From Streptomyces sp. NBC_01497 (GTDB taxonomy: Bacteria > Actinomycetota > Actinomycetes > Streptomycetales > Streptomycetaceae): a stretch of 64,000 nt of DNA. The stretch spans positions 2,852,001 to 2,916,000 of the forward strand of contig NZ_CP109427.1 of NCBI RefSeq assembly GCF_036250695.1. Direction: 5' to 3'. Positions 8,433-17,542 of this stretch are shown here, one piece after another. Each line of letters starts with the position of its first letter. The stretch's first letter is position 1. Made by a program: the position numbers and the translations under genes. Below the pieces are notes generated by a model. That model had not been told where the DNA came from and did not search any database. It worked only from the letters and a program-made list of their open reading frames with translations.

Positions 8433-9280
8433 CACGTCTCTCCCAGCAGCTTGTCAATGAACTCCAGGGACTCCCGTGGGCTGAGAGCCTGCGCTCGGAT
8501 CATCCCATAGCGCAGTTCGAGGATGCGGATCTGTTTCGCGTCAGAGACGAGGCGGTCCACCAACTGCCCCTCCGCGTGGCCGACAGCCGAACCGTCCTCG
8601 AACTTCAGGACCTGGAACAGGCCGCCCATACCGGCGTGGTCCTCGACCTCCGTCGGCATCACCTGGATCTCCACATTAGGCAACGTGGCCAGGATCGCCA
8701 GGTGTTCCAGCTGACGGCGCCTGACCTCATCCCCGCCGAGTGGGCGACGAAGCGTGACCTCCTCCAACACGAACGTCAGTGTGGGGAGCGGCTTGCGTCG
8801 CAGAATGTCCTGGCGGGCCAGGCGGGCGGCCACGAAACGGTCCAGGTTGTCCGGGTCCAGCGCCGGACGCCGGGTGTTGTACAAAGCCCGCATGTACTCC
8901 TCTGTCTGGAGCAGGCCATGCATGTTGTGGTTGGCGTACGCACCCAGCTCGACGGCGCCCGCCTCCAGTCTGGCCAGGTCGCGGACCTTCTTCGGGTACC
9001 TCGCCTGCTCGACGTCCTTCTTCATCGCGGCGATCCGGCCGCCCGCGTCCAGGACCTCGTCCGCCTTGTCCAGGTACTCCGGGCGCGGGATGCGCTTGCC
9101 TGCCTCGACCTTGTAGACCAGGTTCTCGCCGTAACCCAGGGCTGCGGCGAACTCCCGGTGCTTGAGCCCGGCGTGCTCCCGCCACAACTTCAACTGGCGC
9201 CCGAGCGCGGCGATCACCGCGCTCGACTCGTCGTCGTCCGGGTCGACCGACCCGTCGTGCGTGTCCGCTTCCTCGTTCAT
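8432..9280 (-). CDS. XRE-family regulator with DUF5753 (WhiJ-like)
   Basis: A 282-aa protein. The N-terminal helix-turn-helix spans about residues 25-80 (LKHREFAAALGYGENLVYKVEAGKR). The C-terminal DUF5753 region (about 105-275) includes LLQTEEYMRAL and the R-LEHLAILA and MGGLFQVL blocks. Such proteins bind DNA and work with small DUF397 partners in Streptomyces. It is divergent from a HATPase gene, which completes the usual three-part module. The promoter region between the two arms is short. Confidence 0.92.
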   Translation of the reverse strand: MNEEADTHDGSVDPDDDESSAVIAALGRQLKLWREHAGLKHREFAAALGYGENLVYKVEAGKRIPRPEYLDKADEVLDAGGRIAAMKKDVEQARYPKKVRDLARLEAGAVELGAYANHNMHGLLQTEEYMRALYNTRRPALDPDNLDRFVAARLARQDILRRKPLPTLTFVLEEVTLRRPLGGDEVRRRQLEHLAILATLPNVEIQVMPTEVEDHAGMGGLFQVLKFEDGSAVGHAEGQLVDRLVSDAKQIRILELRYGMIRAQALSPRESLEFIDKLLGET

Positions 9281-9414
9281 CCCTCACCCGCTTCTCTCGT
9301 CGGGCCAACCCGTCCGGATCCGGGGGCGTCACGGTGGACAGACCGGACAGATCAGGAGAAGCCCTGGACCATCACCGCGCGTACAGCCACGTCGACTTCA
9401 CAGCGTACGCACGC

Positions 9415-9912
9415 ATGGGCACGCTGAGTGACGTGACGTCAGAAATCGCCCCGGAGCGGGCACCCGAACGCGCATTCGTCCTGCAGTTGTCCGCCACCCG
9501 TCGCGGCGCCCGGCTCGCCCGCCTGCTCGCCGTCGAACACGTACGGGCATGGGGGCTCCCCACCTGCCTGGAAGCCACCGCGCAGATCGTCGCCGAACTG
9601 GCCACGAACGCGGTCACCCACGGCCTGGTCCCCGGGCGCGACTTCCGCATGACGCTGTCCGTCACGGGACACGTACTGCGCATCGAAGTGACCGACGCGC
9701 GCCATGAACACGTACCCTCCGTCACGCCTCGCGGGGTCCTCGCGGCACAGGACGCCGGGAGCGGTGAGGGCGGGCGGGGCCTGTTCCTCGTCGAGGCGTT
9801 CGCCGACCGGTGGGGTGTGACGCACGGCGCGGAGGCGAACGGCGGTGCGTCGCCGTCCAGCCAGCCGTACAAAACGGTCTGGGCCGAGATTTCCGTGCCG
9901 GGCGGCGGCTAG
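9415..9912 (+). CDS. Anti-sigma-factor-type ATP-binding protein (HATPase_c_2)
   Basis: A 165-aa single-domain GHKL ATPase from the ATG at 9415. Visible motifs are the N box ELATNAVTHG, the G1 box VTDARHE (Asp), and the G2 box GRGLFLVEAFADRWG. Streptomyces carry dozens of such SpoIIAB/RsbW-like proteins beside XRE/DUF5753 and DUF397 genes. The start is uncertain: an in-frame GTG at 9334 would add 27 residues, and a good AGGAGAAG at 9352-9360 has no ATG or GTG close behind it. It is 9 nt from the next gene, which suggests an operon. Confidence 0.85.
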   Translation: MGTLSDVTSEIAPERAPERAFVLQLSATRRGARLARLLAVEHVRAWGLPTCLEATAQIVAELATNAVTHGLVPGRDFRMTLSVTGHVLRIEVTDARHEHVPSVTPRGVLAAQDAGSGEGGRGLFLVEAFADRWGVTHGAEANGGASPSSQPYKTVWAEISVPGGG

Positions 9913-9921
9913 CGTGACGGT

Positions 9922-10353
9922 ATGGGCGGATGGCGAAACGGCACCGGGACACTGACCGTTGACGACGAGGGGGCGCCGCCCGAGGAGGTCGCACCCGTAC
10001 CCGTATCTATGCCTATGCCTGCGCCCGTGCCCGTGCCCGTGCCCGTGGAGATCGCAGCGTCGTACGGCACGCGGCGGCGGGGCCTTCTGGGGCGGGACGG
10101 GATCGACGGGGCCCTCCTGCTGACGCCCTGCGGGAGTGTGCACACCTTCGGGATGCGCTTCGCGATCGACGTGGCGTATCTCGACCGCAGGATGCGGGTG
10201 TTGGGGGTGGCGACCTTGCGCCCGGGTCGCATGCCCCTGCCCCGGCTGCGGGCCCGTCACGTCCTTGAGGCGGAGGCCGGGACCATGGCGGGATGGGGCC
10301 TACGGACGGGGGTGCGTGTCCGGATCGAGGCCGATCCCTCGCCACCCGCGTGA
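9922..10353 (+). CDS. DUF192 family protein
   Basis: A 143-aa protein. The DUF192 core runs from about residue 50: RGLLGRDGIDGALLLTPCGSV, then HTFGMRFAIDVAYLD, then R-RVLGV. DUF192 is a small beta-rich domain of unclear function, often secreted. This one has no signal peptide; instead an acidic and Pro/Val-rich N-terminus of ~45 residues ends in a (Pro-Val)n run encoded by CCCGTG-type hexamers at about 9990-10047. It follows the HATPase gene by 9 nt. Confidence 0.85.
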   Translation: MGGWRNGTGTLTVDDEGAPPEEVAPVPVSMPMPAPVPVPVPVEIAASYGTRRRGLLGRDGIDGALLLTPCGSVHTFGMRFAIDVAYLDRRMRVLGVATLRPGRMPLPRLRARHVLEAEAGTMAGWGLRTGVRVRIEADPSPPA

Positions 10354-10387
10354 CATCTGCACGTACGGGGGCCGGAGTTCGGGGCCC

Positions 10388-10502
10388 AGTACTCGGAGCT
10401 CGGCACTCGGGGCCCGGTACTCGGGGCCCGGTACTCGGGGCTCAGGGCTCGGTACTCGGGGCTCAGGGCTCGGTACTCGGGGCTCAGGGCTCGGTACTCG
10501 GG
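10388..10502. repeat. 21-bp tandem repeat array with shorter variant units
   Basis: Three exact 21-bp units (GTACTCGGGGCTCAGGGCTCG) occupy 10431-10451, 10452-10472 and 10473-10493, followed by a partial copy to 10502. Two 14-bp variants (GCACTCGGGGCCCG and GTACTCGGGGCCCG) precede them at 10403-10430. The array lies in the gap after the DUF192 gene. The unit is a multiple of three, so long frames run through it, but none has a recognisable protein context. Confidence 0.9.
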
Positions 10503-10837
10503 TATCGGGCTTCGACGGCCGGGCTTCGAGGGTCGAGCCTCGGGAGTCGCGGGGTGGGTCCCGCCCGCCAGGGACCGCGTGAGCTGCGGGTTTGCGATCC
10601 GGTCGGGCGGCCCGGGGCTCAAGCGCCGATCTCCGAGCGGTGCTTGTAAGGATCGGTTGGTTCTCTGAACCCACCCACCACCCTCCCCCACCGACCTGCG
10701 CTCTTGACTTTCCGCGATCGGCTTGCCACGGATGGTGACGGCGGTTTAGCGTGCCCTCAGACAGACAAACAGCCCCCATCAGGTGCTAGGAACACCTGTG
10801 GGGGCTTGACCAACGAGATCGAAAAGGCGCGATCCCC
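10503..10837 (+). promoter_or_regulatory. Upstream region of the HTH/zinc-ribbon gene
   Basis: A candidate -35 TTGACT lies at 10703-10708; no clear -10 follows at normal spacing. The strong hairpin at 10771-10806 occupies the leader just before the coding start. Confidence 0.35.
10771..10806 (+). promoter_or_regulatory. Conserved-looking leader hairpin
   Basis: Arms 10771-10785 (AGCCCCCATCAGGTG) and 10793-10806 (CACCTGTGGGGGCT) pair over 14 bp with one bulged T around a 7-nt loop. It ends 31 nt before the ATG at 10838. Placement suggests attenuation, an operator or mRNA stability control of the HTH gene rather than simple termination of the distant DUF192 transcript. Confidence 0.6.
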
Positions 10838-11890
<1,053 letters not shown>

Positions 11891-12092
11891 GGCGCCGCAC
11901 GCCGGCCCCGCAACCTCCGCTCTCCCGACGTCCGTCGGCCCGTCCGCCAGGAGTCGTCTCGTCCCCACCGCGCGCCGTCCGGCGTTCAACGCCACCACCA
12001 GGCCCTCCACTCGGGCAGACCCTCCACTCGGGTCGCCTCGGCCCGTACCCACGTAGGGAGTTCACCCCCCAGGGCGTGCCGTGGTGCACCGG

Positions 12093-12869
12093 TCAGGCAG
12101 CCGGTGCGAAGGCGGCGATCGCGTCGACGAGGGCGGCCGGAGCTTCCAGCGGCATCAGGTGACCCGTGTTCGGGATCACCATGAAGTCGGCTGTGGCGAG
12201 ATAGGGCAGCAGGTTGTCGCGGAGCACGTCGACGGACTCGACGTGATCGTTCTCTCCGGCGACCACGAGAGCAGGGACGTCGATCATGCGGGTGAGCCGG
12301 GTGACGTCCTGCGCGATACCGCGCAGCGGCCACTCCGCGCGGGCGGCGTCCGCACTGGAACGCGAATCGGTCGCGATCTGGGACTTGATCGATTCTGGCA
12401 GCTCGGTCGCGGTGAGGATGGTGTCCCGTGCGACGGCGACGGACTCGTCGGAGTCATAGGCGTGGGAGAGGCCTTCCCGGTACTCGGGAGAGATCTGCGC
12501 CGAGGGCTTCGCCGGGCCGGAACCGACGAGCACCACTGAGCGAAGGCCGGCGGGCCGGGTCCCCGCGATCAGCTGCACGACCTTGCCCCCCATGGAATGT
12601 CCGACGAGGACGTAATCGGTGACACCCGCGGCGGCGATCACGGCGAGCGTGTCGTCCGCGAGGCGGCGGAGGGTGTACGGGCCGGGCAGGCCGCTGGAGC
12701 GGCCCCACCCGCGGAAGTCGACAGTGAGTACGTCGCGGCCCGCGAAGCGGTCGACGACCAGGTCCCAGGTGCGGGCCGAACCGCCCCAGTAGTGCAGGAA
12801 AACCAGAGTCGGTCCGGCCCCCGGTCGGTGGTCGAAAGCGGGCAGCAGCGGCTGCTCTCTCGTGTTCAT
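12093..12869 (-). CDS. Alpha/beta hydrolase
   Basis: A 258-aa cytoplasmic alpha/beta-hydrolase fold protein. The oxyanion region is VFLHYWGGSARTW, the nucleophile elbow is GHSMGGK (Ser at about 93), the acid is in VAGENDHVE, and the catalytic His is in NTGHLMPLE. The closest style is the esterase/haloperoxidase/BioH branch; the substrate is unknown. The gene is divergent from an AraC regulator with only ~90 nt between starts, so that regulator probably controls it. Confidence 0.9.
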   Translation of the reverse strand: MNTREQPLLPAFDHRPGAGPTLVFLHYWGGSARTWDLVVDRFAGRDVLTVDFRGWGRSSGLPGPYTLRRLADDTLAVIAAAGVTDYVLVGHSMGGKVVQLIAGTRPAGLRSVVLVGSGPAKPSAQISPEYREGLSHAYDSDESVAVARDTILTATELPESIKSQIATDSRSSADAARAEWPLRGIAQDVTRLTRMIDVPALVVAGENDHVESVDVLRDNLLPYLATADFMVIPNTGHLMPLEAPAALVDAIAAFAPAA

Positions 12870-12962
12870 CGCGACTCCTCGATCAGTGTTCTGAGGCTAA
12901 TCCCCCATGTATCGATTGAATCTCCGGGGCTCGTGCGGGGCATCGGGACGACTGGTCGCCCG

Positions 12963-13808
12963 ATGGTGGAAACTGGACACGTGACCGTGATCCGGCAGAT
13001 GACCTACCAGCCCGTCGGACGTGGTGGCGCCACTGTCGAGACGATGACGTTCGATCGCCTTCGTGAGCTGAACGACGGCGGCACGCAACGTGCCGACTTC
13101 CATGTCCTCGCCGTCATCGACGCCGGGCCCGGAGCCGTCACGGTGGACTTCCTCCGACACCCGCTCAGCGCGCGGTCCGCGGTGTGGGTCACTCCTGGCG
13201 CGGTGCACCGATGGGACGACATCGTCCGTGTGGCTGGCCACGTCGTACTGTTCCTCCCGACCGCGCCGGTCACCCACGCCACCCGGGAGTTCGTCGCCTC
13301 CCCGGACCACGTCGCGTGCTGGAGGATTCCCGAGGCCGACTGGCCGTTCGTCGACACCGCGCGGAGCCATCTCCTCCTCGAAGCGTGCGCAGCGGGCGCG
13401 GACGCGTCGCCGGAGCTGCCCGCGATCCTTCTCTCCGCGCTCATCGCCCGGCTGCGGCCACCGCCCGGCGAAGCACGGTCGACGAATTCGGTGTTCCGAC
13501 TTTTCCGGACCCGCGTCGAAGCGGGATTCCGGGAACATCACGACGCCGGATATTACGCGCGGGCTCTGGGCTATGCGCCCCGCACCCTTTCGAGAGCCGT
13601 GCAGCAGGTCACCGGTCGTACCGCGAAGGCGTACATCGTCGATCGGATCGTCCTCGAAGCCAAACGGCTCCTCGCGCACGACGGCCTCACCGCCGCCGGC
13701 TGCGCGGGCGCACTCGGTTTCCCCGACGCGTCCAACTTCTCGGTGTTCTTCCGGAACGCGACAGGCGTACCCCCGGGCGCCTGGCAGGCTTCCGTGGCCG
13801 TCGAATGA
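12963..13808 (+). CDS. AraC family transcriptional regulator
   Basis: A 281-aa protein from the ATG at 12963 (a GTG at 12981 is an alternative). The N-terminal ~140 residues form a cupin-like sensor domain. The C-terminal ~100 residues hold two HTH units: YYARALGYAPRTLSRAVQQVTG, then TAAGCAGALGFPDASNFSVFFRNATGVPPGAW. The order is typical of AraC/XylS activators. It is divergent from the alpha/beta hydrolase gene, its likely target. Confidence 0.9.
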   Translation: MVETGHVTVIRQMTYQPVGRGGATVETMTFDRLRELNDGGTQRADFHVLAVIDAGPGAVTVDFLRHPLSARSAVWVTPGAVHRWDDIVRVAGHVVLFLPTAPVTHATREFVASPDHVACWRIPEADWPFVDTARSHLLLEACAAGADASPELPAILLSALIARLRPPPGEARSTNSVFRLFRTRVEAGFREHHDAGYYARALGYAPRTLSRAVQQVTGRTAKAYIVDRIVLEAKRLLAHDGLTAAGCAGALGFPDASNFSVFFRNATGVPPGAWQASVAVE

Positions 13809-13835
13809 GGCCACGTACGACGCTCAGCCCTGTTT

Positions 13836-13864
13836 TCCGGCCGTCCCGACAGCGTTCGGCCGGA
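13836..13864. terminator. Weak hairpin downstream of the AraC gene
   Basis: An 8-bp inverted repeat, TCCGGCCG at 13836-13843 and CGGCCGGA at 13857-13864, preceded by TTTT. It begins 28 nt past the AraC stop. Confidence 0.4.
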
Positions 13865-13975
13865 CCGTCGTAGGCCGGGCCTGGCGTCCTGGGGTCAGCG
13901 CGGGTGGGTATGCGGACGTACGGAGATCACGCGGCGTTCGGCCGGCCCGGCGCGACGGCTTCGACGACCGTCCCG

Positions 13976-14227
13976 TTTGAACGCTCGACGATCAGCCGCA
14001 ACCTCGATGTCCTGACACAACGCGGGTACGTACGCGTCGCCGCCACGTCCTCGACAGGCCGAACGACCCGCGTGGCCGTCACCGACGCCGGCTACCAAGC
14101 GCTGGCCGACGCCGAACCCGCCTGGCAACGGGCACAGGCATGGATCAGCGAAGCCGTCGACCCCGACGCCGTTGACACACTCGACCGATGGCTGGCCGCG
14201 CTCGACCTCGATCAGCGGGCACGCTGA
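13976..14227 (+). pseudogene. Truncated MarR-family regulator remnant
   Basis: The frame opening at 13904 becomes MarR-like only from about 13976. It starts within the recognition helix (STISRNLDVLTQRGYV), runs through the wing (STGRTTRVAVTDAGYQAL) and the C-terminal dimerisation helix, and ends at 14227. The N-terminal dimer helices and first half of the winged helix (normally ~55 residues) are absent, and the preceding ~25 codons show no MarR similarity. A 5' deletion is the simplest reading; a frameshift further upstream was not found. Confidence 0.7.
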
Positions 14228-14391
14228 GGAGGCGCGACCCGCCTCGTGCCCTCTCGCAGCAAGGCGTCCTCCGCTGGGAGATCAGAAACGCGAAGAGCGC
14301 TGCCGCTGGACGCACCCCCCGCCCCGCAAGGACAGGACAGGGCACCACCCGGGCATCTCCACTGAGCCGTTGGTCCGAGAAACCAAAGACT

Positions 14392-15078
14392 CTACGACCC
14401 TGTCCCGCTCGCGTCGCTCTGGCCGCTGTCGGTGCGGGGGAAGGAGACCTCGACGCGACGGTTCTTCTTGCGGCCGTCCTCCGTGCTGTTGTCCGCGATC
14501 GGATACTGCTCGCCGTACCCCCGGATCTCGTAGGTGATCCCCGCGTCGGAGAGCCGCTGCTCCAGCAGGCTGTGCACCGCCTCGGCCCGCTGCTTCGACA
14601 GGACGAGACCGTGCTCGGACGACCCGAGGTTGTCGGTGAACCCGAAGACGCGGAGGTTGGTCGCGTGCTGCTTCTCGACCTCGTCGCAGATCGCCGAGAT
14701 GCGCGAACTCGCGTCGGGCGACAGCTTGGCACTGTCCTTGGAGAAAAGGACCTCAGCCTGGAGGGCGAACGTCACGGAGTCGGGTGTGTCGGACCGTCGT
14801 TCCTCGCCACCCTGCGACTCGACCACCGACACCAGGTCCAGCACCCGCGCGGGCGCGAGCTGCGCTCCGGCGCGGAGCTTGAGGCCGGAGGCGTTCCCGT
14901 CGATCTGCGGCGGCGGCGAGGTCTGCGCCGCGCCGGGCGGCGCAGCCGGCGTGTCGTCGGCGAAGGCGGGCGCGGCGGCGAACTGCGCGACGACGGTCAG
15001 CAGGACAGCGCCGGTGAGGACAGCGGCACGGGGTCTGGGAGCGAGTCGCTTGGCCGCGAGGCGCTTGGGCGCGGGCAT
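14392..15078 (-). CDS. OmpA-family C-terminal domain protein, secreted
   Basis: A 228-aa protein from the ATG at 15078, which overlaps the upstream lipoprotein stop (ATGA). A signal peptide covers about residues 1-40 (ending AFADD). The last ~120 residues form an OmpA/MotB peptidoglycan-binding fold: EVLFSKDSAKLSPDA, RVFGFTDNLGSSEHGLVLSK, RAEAVHSLL, and IRGYGEQYPIADNSTEDGRKKNRRVEV. OmpA-type domains grip diaminopimelate in the wall. As last gene of the Tad/Flp strand run it may anchor the pilus apparatus to peptidoglycan; that role is inferred. Confidence 0.88.
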   Translation of the reverse strand: MPAPKRLAAKRLAPRPRAAVLTGAVLLTVVAQFAAAPAFADDTPAAPPGAAQTSPPPQIDGNASGLKLRAGAQLAPARVLDLVSVVESQGGEERRSDTPDSVTFALQAEVLFSKDSAKLSPDASSRISAICDEVEKQHATNLRVFGFTDNLGSSEHGLVLSKQRAEAVHSLLEQRLSDAGITYEIRGYGEQYPIADNSTEDGRKKNRRVEVSFPRTDSGQSDASGTGS

Positions 15079-15680
15079 CAGGAGATCGCAATTGTCGTCG
15101 GAGGCAGGCCCGGGAAGTCCATCTGGACCTGCGACGTGGACGAGGGCGGCGCCGGGAACTGCGCGAAGAACGGAATTGCTGCGTGCGGCTGGAAGTTGGG
15201 CATGTTCACCGTGGTGAGCGGGTTGCCGTCGGTGTCCCTGAGCACGTAGTAGCGCTTCTTCTGTGCCGCATCGATGAGCGTCATGGCGGCCAGCGAGGGA
15301 CCGGTCTGGTTGACTTGCGACTCTTTGCCGTTCCAGGCGTTGACGGCGATCTGCACCTGACCGGTCACATTGGTGATGGTGCCATTGATGGTCAAGAAAC
15401 CGCCGCTGTCGCGTTTGGCCGAGGTGATGTCGAACTGGAAGGTGCCGCTGCTCGCCGTCGCCAAAGTCTGGGAGGGCGAAGGAGAGGCACCGCTGTCGCC
15501 CGCTTGAGAGTCCTGACTCCGAGACGACGGGGTCGAAGACTGGACGACGGGCTTGCTCCCGTCGTCCTTGCCATTGTCGCCACCGCTTCCACCGCAGGCC
15601 GCAACAGAGAGCGCCAGCGCCACAGCGGTGACAGTGGCGGCTACCGATCTGTGCGCCCACGCACCGTGCCACTTGTTCAT
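15078..15680 (-). CDS. Putative lipoprotein of the pilus locus
   Basis: A 200-aa protein with a lipoprotein signal: positive N-terminus, hydrophobic core, lipobox ending VAAC near residue 29, then a flexible Gly/Ser/Asp-rich stretch to about residue 75. The remaining ~125 residues are a soluble beta-rich domain (FDITSAKRDSGGFLTINGTI, then KRYYVLRDTDGNPLT) resembling DUF4352-like or other Ig-type extracellular domains, but I cannot name it. It is coupled to the OmpA-domain gene by a 1-nt overlap and follows the TadG-like gene by 28 nt, so the two outer proteins are likely made together. Confidence 0.8.
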   Translation of the reverse strand: MNKWHGAWAHRSVAATVTAVALALSVAACGGSGGDNGKDDGSKPVVQSSTPSSRSQDSQAGDSGASPSPSQTLATASSGTFQFDITSAKRDSGGFLTINGTITNVTGQVQIAVNAWNGKESQVNQTGPSLAAMTLIDAAQKKRYYVLRDTDGNPLTTVNMPNFQPHAAIPFFAQFPAPPSSTSQVQMDFPGLPPTTIAIS

Positions 15681-15708
15681 GAGTGACGTTCCTTATCGTT
15701 CATTCGGG

Positions 15709-16380
15709 TCAGTTGTCCACGAGTCGGACGGTGAACAGATCGGCCATGTCCGGGAGAAGGTCGAGGTGTTCGGGTTCGATGGTGATGTCCCCCGCGCCAG
15801 GGCAGTTCAGACTGCCCGGTGATACGGGTTCCGGCGGCTTCTGCCCGCCCGGGGGCTGGGATGGGACACCCGATGCCGGGGGTGCGGACGAACTCGGCGT
15901 TTCGGATGGAGCAAAGTTGCACCGTGGCTCGACCACAGCAGTGGCAGTCGCGGTTGCCCTCACGCTCTCCGTACCGGGCACGACGCTCTTGCCCACCGTG
16001 CTCTGCGTGGTGACGTCCACCTTGAAGCCCCAGCGACCGCCGCCCAAGGTCACACAGTCATCAACCATGGCGTCGTTGTCGGCCGCGTATGCCGAGGCAG
16101 CCAAGCAAGCATGGTCCTCCGGCCCGACTTCGTTCCCGCCGAACAGCCGGGTCAGGAAGTCGGGATCCAGGGCGGCCCCCGAGAGCAATCCGTCTCTCAG
16201 ATCGTCTCGGGATTGCTGACCAGCCGCTAGCGCGGCAGCGTCCGCGGCGGACTGCCCTCCGTTCCGCGTGGCACCAGCCTGACCGAAGACGAAGAACGCG
16301 AGCGCGGCGAAGAGCAGGCCCGCGACCATCACGATGTACAGCGCTGCAGCCTGCCCTGTGTCCCCGCGCCTACGGATCAG
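15709..16380 (-). CDS. TadG-like pilus assembly protein (start codon unusual)
   Basis: A 223-aa protein if started at the CTG at 16380. The N-terminus RRRGDTGQAAALYIVMVAGL then a hydrophobic segment is the TadE/TadG-type membrane anchor, and GGQSAADAAALAAGQ is the usual pseudopilin-like block. The extracellular remainder holds two or more Cys and a Pro/Ser-rich stretch near the C-terminus. No ATG, GTG or TTG lies in frame between the Flp gene interior and this anchor. The CTG sits in a CTGA overlap with the Flp stop, so coupled initiation at CTG is the best reading; internal GTG or ATG codons would cut the anchor. Confidence 0.75.
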   Translation of the reverse strand: MIRRRGDTGQAAALYIVMVAGLLFAALAFFVFGQAGATRNGGQSAADAAALAAGQQSRDDLRDGLLSGAALDPDFLTRLFGGNEVGPEDHACLAASAYAADNDAMVDDCVTLGGGRWGFKVDVTTQSTVGKSVVPGTESVRATATATAVVEPRCNFAPSETPSSSAPPASGVPSQPPGGQKPPEPVSPGSLNCPGAGDITIEPEHLDLLPDMADLFTVRLVDN

Positions 16381-16616
16381 CCGGCCTTGCTGGTCACCTT
16401 CGCGACCGCCGACTTGAGCGCGTCGGCAATGGTGCCGTCGATCCCCGTGGCCACCACCGCCACGATGATCAGTGCGACCAGGATGATGATCCCCAGGTAC
16501 TCGATCGAGCCCTGGCCCCGGTCGCTGCGGCGCTTCAGGGCCTGTGTCGTCGTGTTCGCCCACGTACCGACATACACCTTCGCTCTGACCGCGAGCTGTC
16601 GCGTCGTGTCTGCCAT
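16377..16616 (-). CDS. flp: Flp-family type IVb pilin
   Basis: A 79-aa prepilin. The ATG at 16616 follows GGAGGTGA. The mature-pilin motif RGQGSIEYLGII (with the Glu needed for pilin assembly) is followed by a ~20-residue hydrophobic helix and a short helical tail; the basic leader before it is ~40 residues, longer than in Gram-negative Flp proteins. It is the likely major pilus subunit, cleaved by the prepilin peptidase at 7421-8179. A 134-nt gap separates it from the response regulator, so it may have its own promoter for high expression. Confidence 0.9.
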   Translation of the reverse strand: MADTTRQLAVRAKVYVGTWANTTTQALKRRSDRGQGSIEYLGIIILVALIIVAVVATGIDGTIADALKSAVAKVTSKAG

Positions 16617-16750
16617 GGCTCTCACCTCCGTCGCTGTCATCCCCGGTCACGGCCTCTTCACGGTCGGTGACACCGGTGACGTCGGCACCGTACGGCCGAT
16701 ATGGGGCGGTGCGCGTGGGTCTCAGGGCCCAAGCGCGGGCCCAAGCGCGG

Positions 16751-17542
16751 TCATCCATGGGCGTCCGGCCCCCTTCGTGTGGTGCCGTGCCAGCGGGCGA
16801 TGGCCGCGCCGCGGCTGCCCGTGCCGAGTTTGGTGAAGATGCGGTTGATGTGGTTCTTGACCGTCTTCTGGCTGATGAAGCAGGCCACGGCGATCTGCTG
16901 GTTCGTCATTCCCGATGCGATCAGTTCCATGATCTCCACCTCCCGCCGGCTCAGCCCTGACGAATGTCCCACATTTGATTGCTCCCGCAAAGGTGTTGGG
17001 AGGAAATGGTGCACGGATTCGTTGCCAGCAACATGCCTGCCTGGATGTTCAGTTGGCTGGAGCTGCGATGACGTTGCGGCCACATCGTTCGCTGATGCGT
17101 AGGGTGTCGGCGTCGCGCGCAGGGCCTGGAGGACCGCGTTCGAGGCCGTGGGCGTCAGGTGGGCGCGGCCGTCGGTGACGTCGCGGACTGCCGTCGTCAG
17201 CTGATCGGCGGTGAACTCCCCGTGCACCAGGTAGCCGCCCGCCCCGAGCCGTAACGCCTCCTGCACCGTGGCGGGTTCGCCGCTGTACGTCATCATCAGG
17301 ACCGGCGCCAGCGGGACCAGGTACGGCAGGGCGGTGAGGCCGTCGTGGCGGGGCATCCGGACGTCCAGCAGCACGAGATCGGGGCGGGTCCGCAGTGTCG
17401 CCTCGTACGCCTCGCGGCCGTCCGCCGCGTCCGCCACCACCTCCATGCCGTCGGTGCCCGACAGCAGCGCCGTCAGCCCTGCCCGTACGACCGGGTTGTC
17501 GTCGGCGACGACCACCCGGAGGGTCCTCCCGGGCTCAGCCAT
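16751..17542 (-). CDS. NarL/LuxR-type response regulator with unusual linker
   Basis: A 263-aa protein. The receiver domain (about residues 8-125) has acidic pair ADDN, phospho-acceptor VLLDVRMP, and T in MMTYS. The conserved Lys of the GY-L-K motif is replaced (GYLVHGEF). The C-terminal LuxR HTH is SRREVEIMELIASGMTNQQIA followed by the KTVKNHI recognition region. Between them lies a ~50-residue linker with unusual composition and lower GC. It overlaps the histidine kinase gene by 8 nt, so the pair forms a two-component system, and it probably governs the pilus operon that contains it. Confidence 0.9.
   Translation of the reverse strand: MAEPGRTLRVVVADDNPVVRAGLTALLSGTDGMEVVADAADGREAYEATLRTRPDLVLLDVRMPRHDGLTALPYLVPLAPVLMMTYSGEPATVQEALRLGAGGYLVHGEFTADQLTTAVRDVTDGRAHLTPTASNAVLQALRATPTPYASANDVAATSSQLQPTEHPGRHVAGNESVHHFLPTPLREQSNVGHSSGLSRREVEIMELIASGMTNQQIAVACFISQKTVKNHINRIFTKLGTGSRGAAIARWHGTTRRGPDAHG

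Noticed and set aside
10388..10502. CRISPR array
   Set aside because: The repeats are directly adjacent without unique spacers and no cas gene is near; it is a simple tandem repeat.
12897..13814. Minus-strand gene antisense to the AraC regulator
   Set aside because: The plus strand has both AraC HTH units in a continuous frame; the antisense frame has no recognisable domain.
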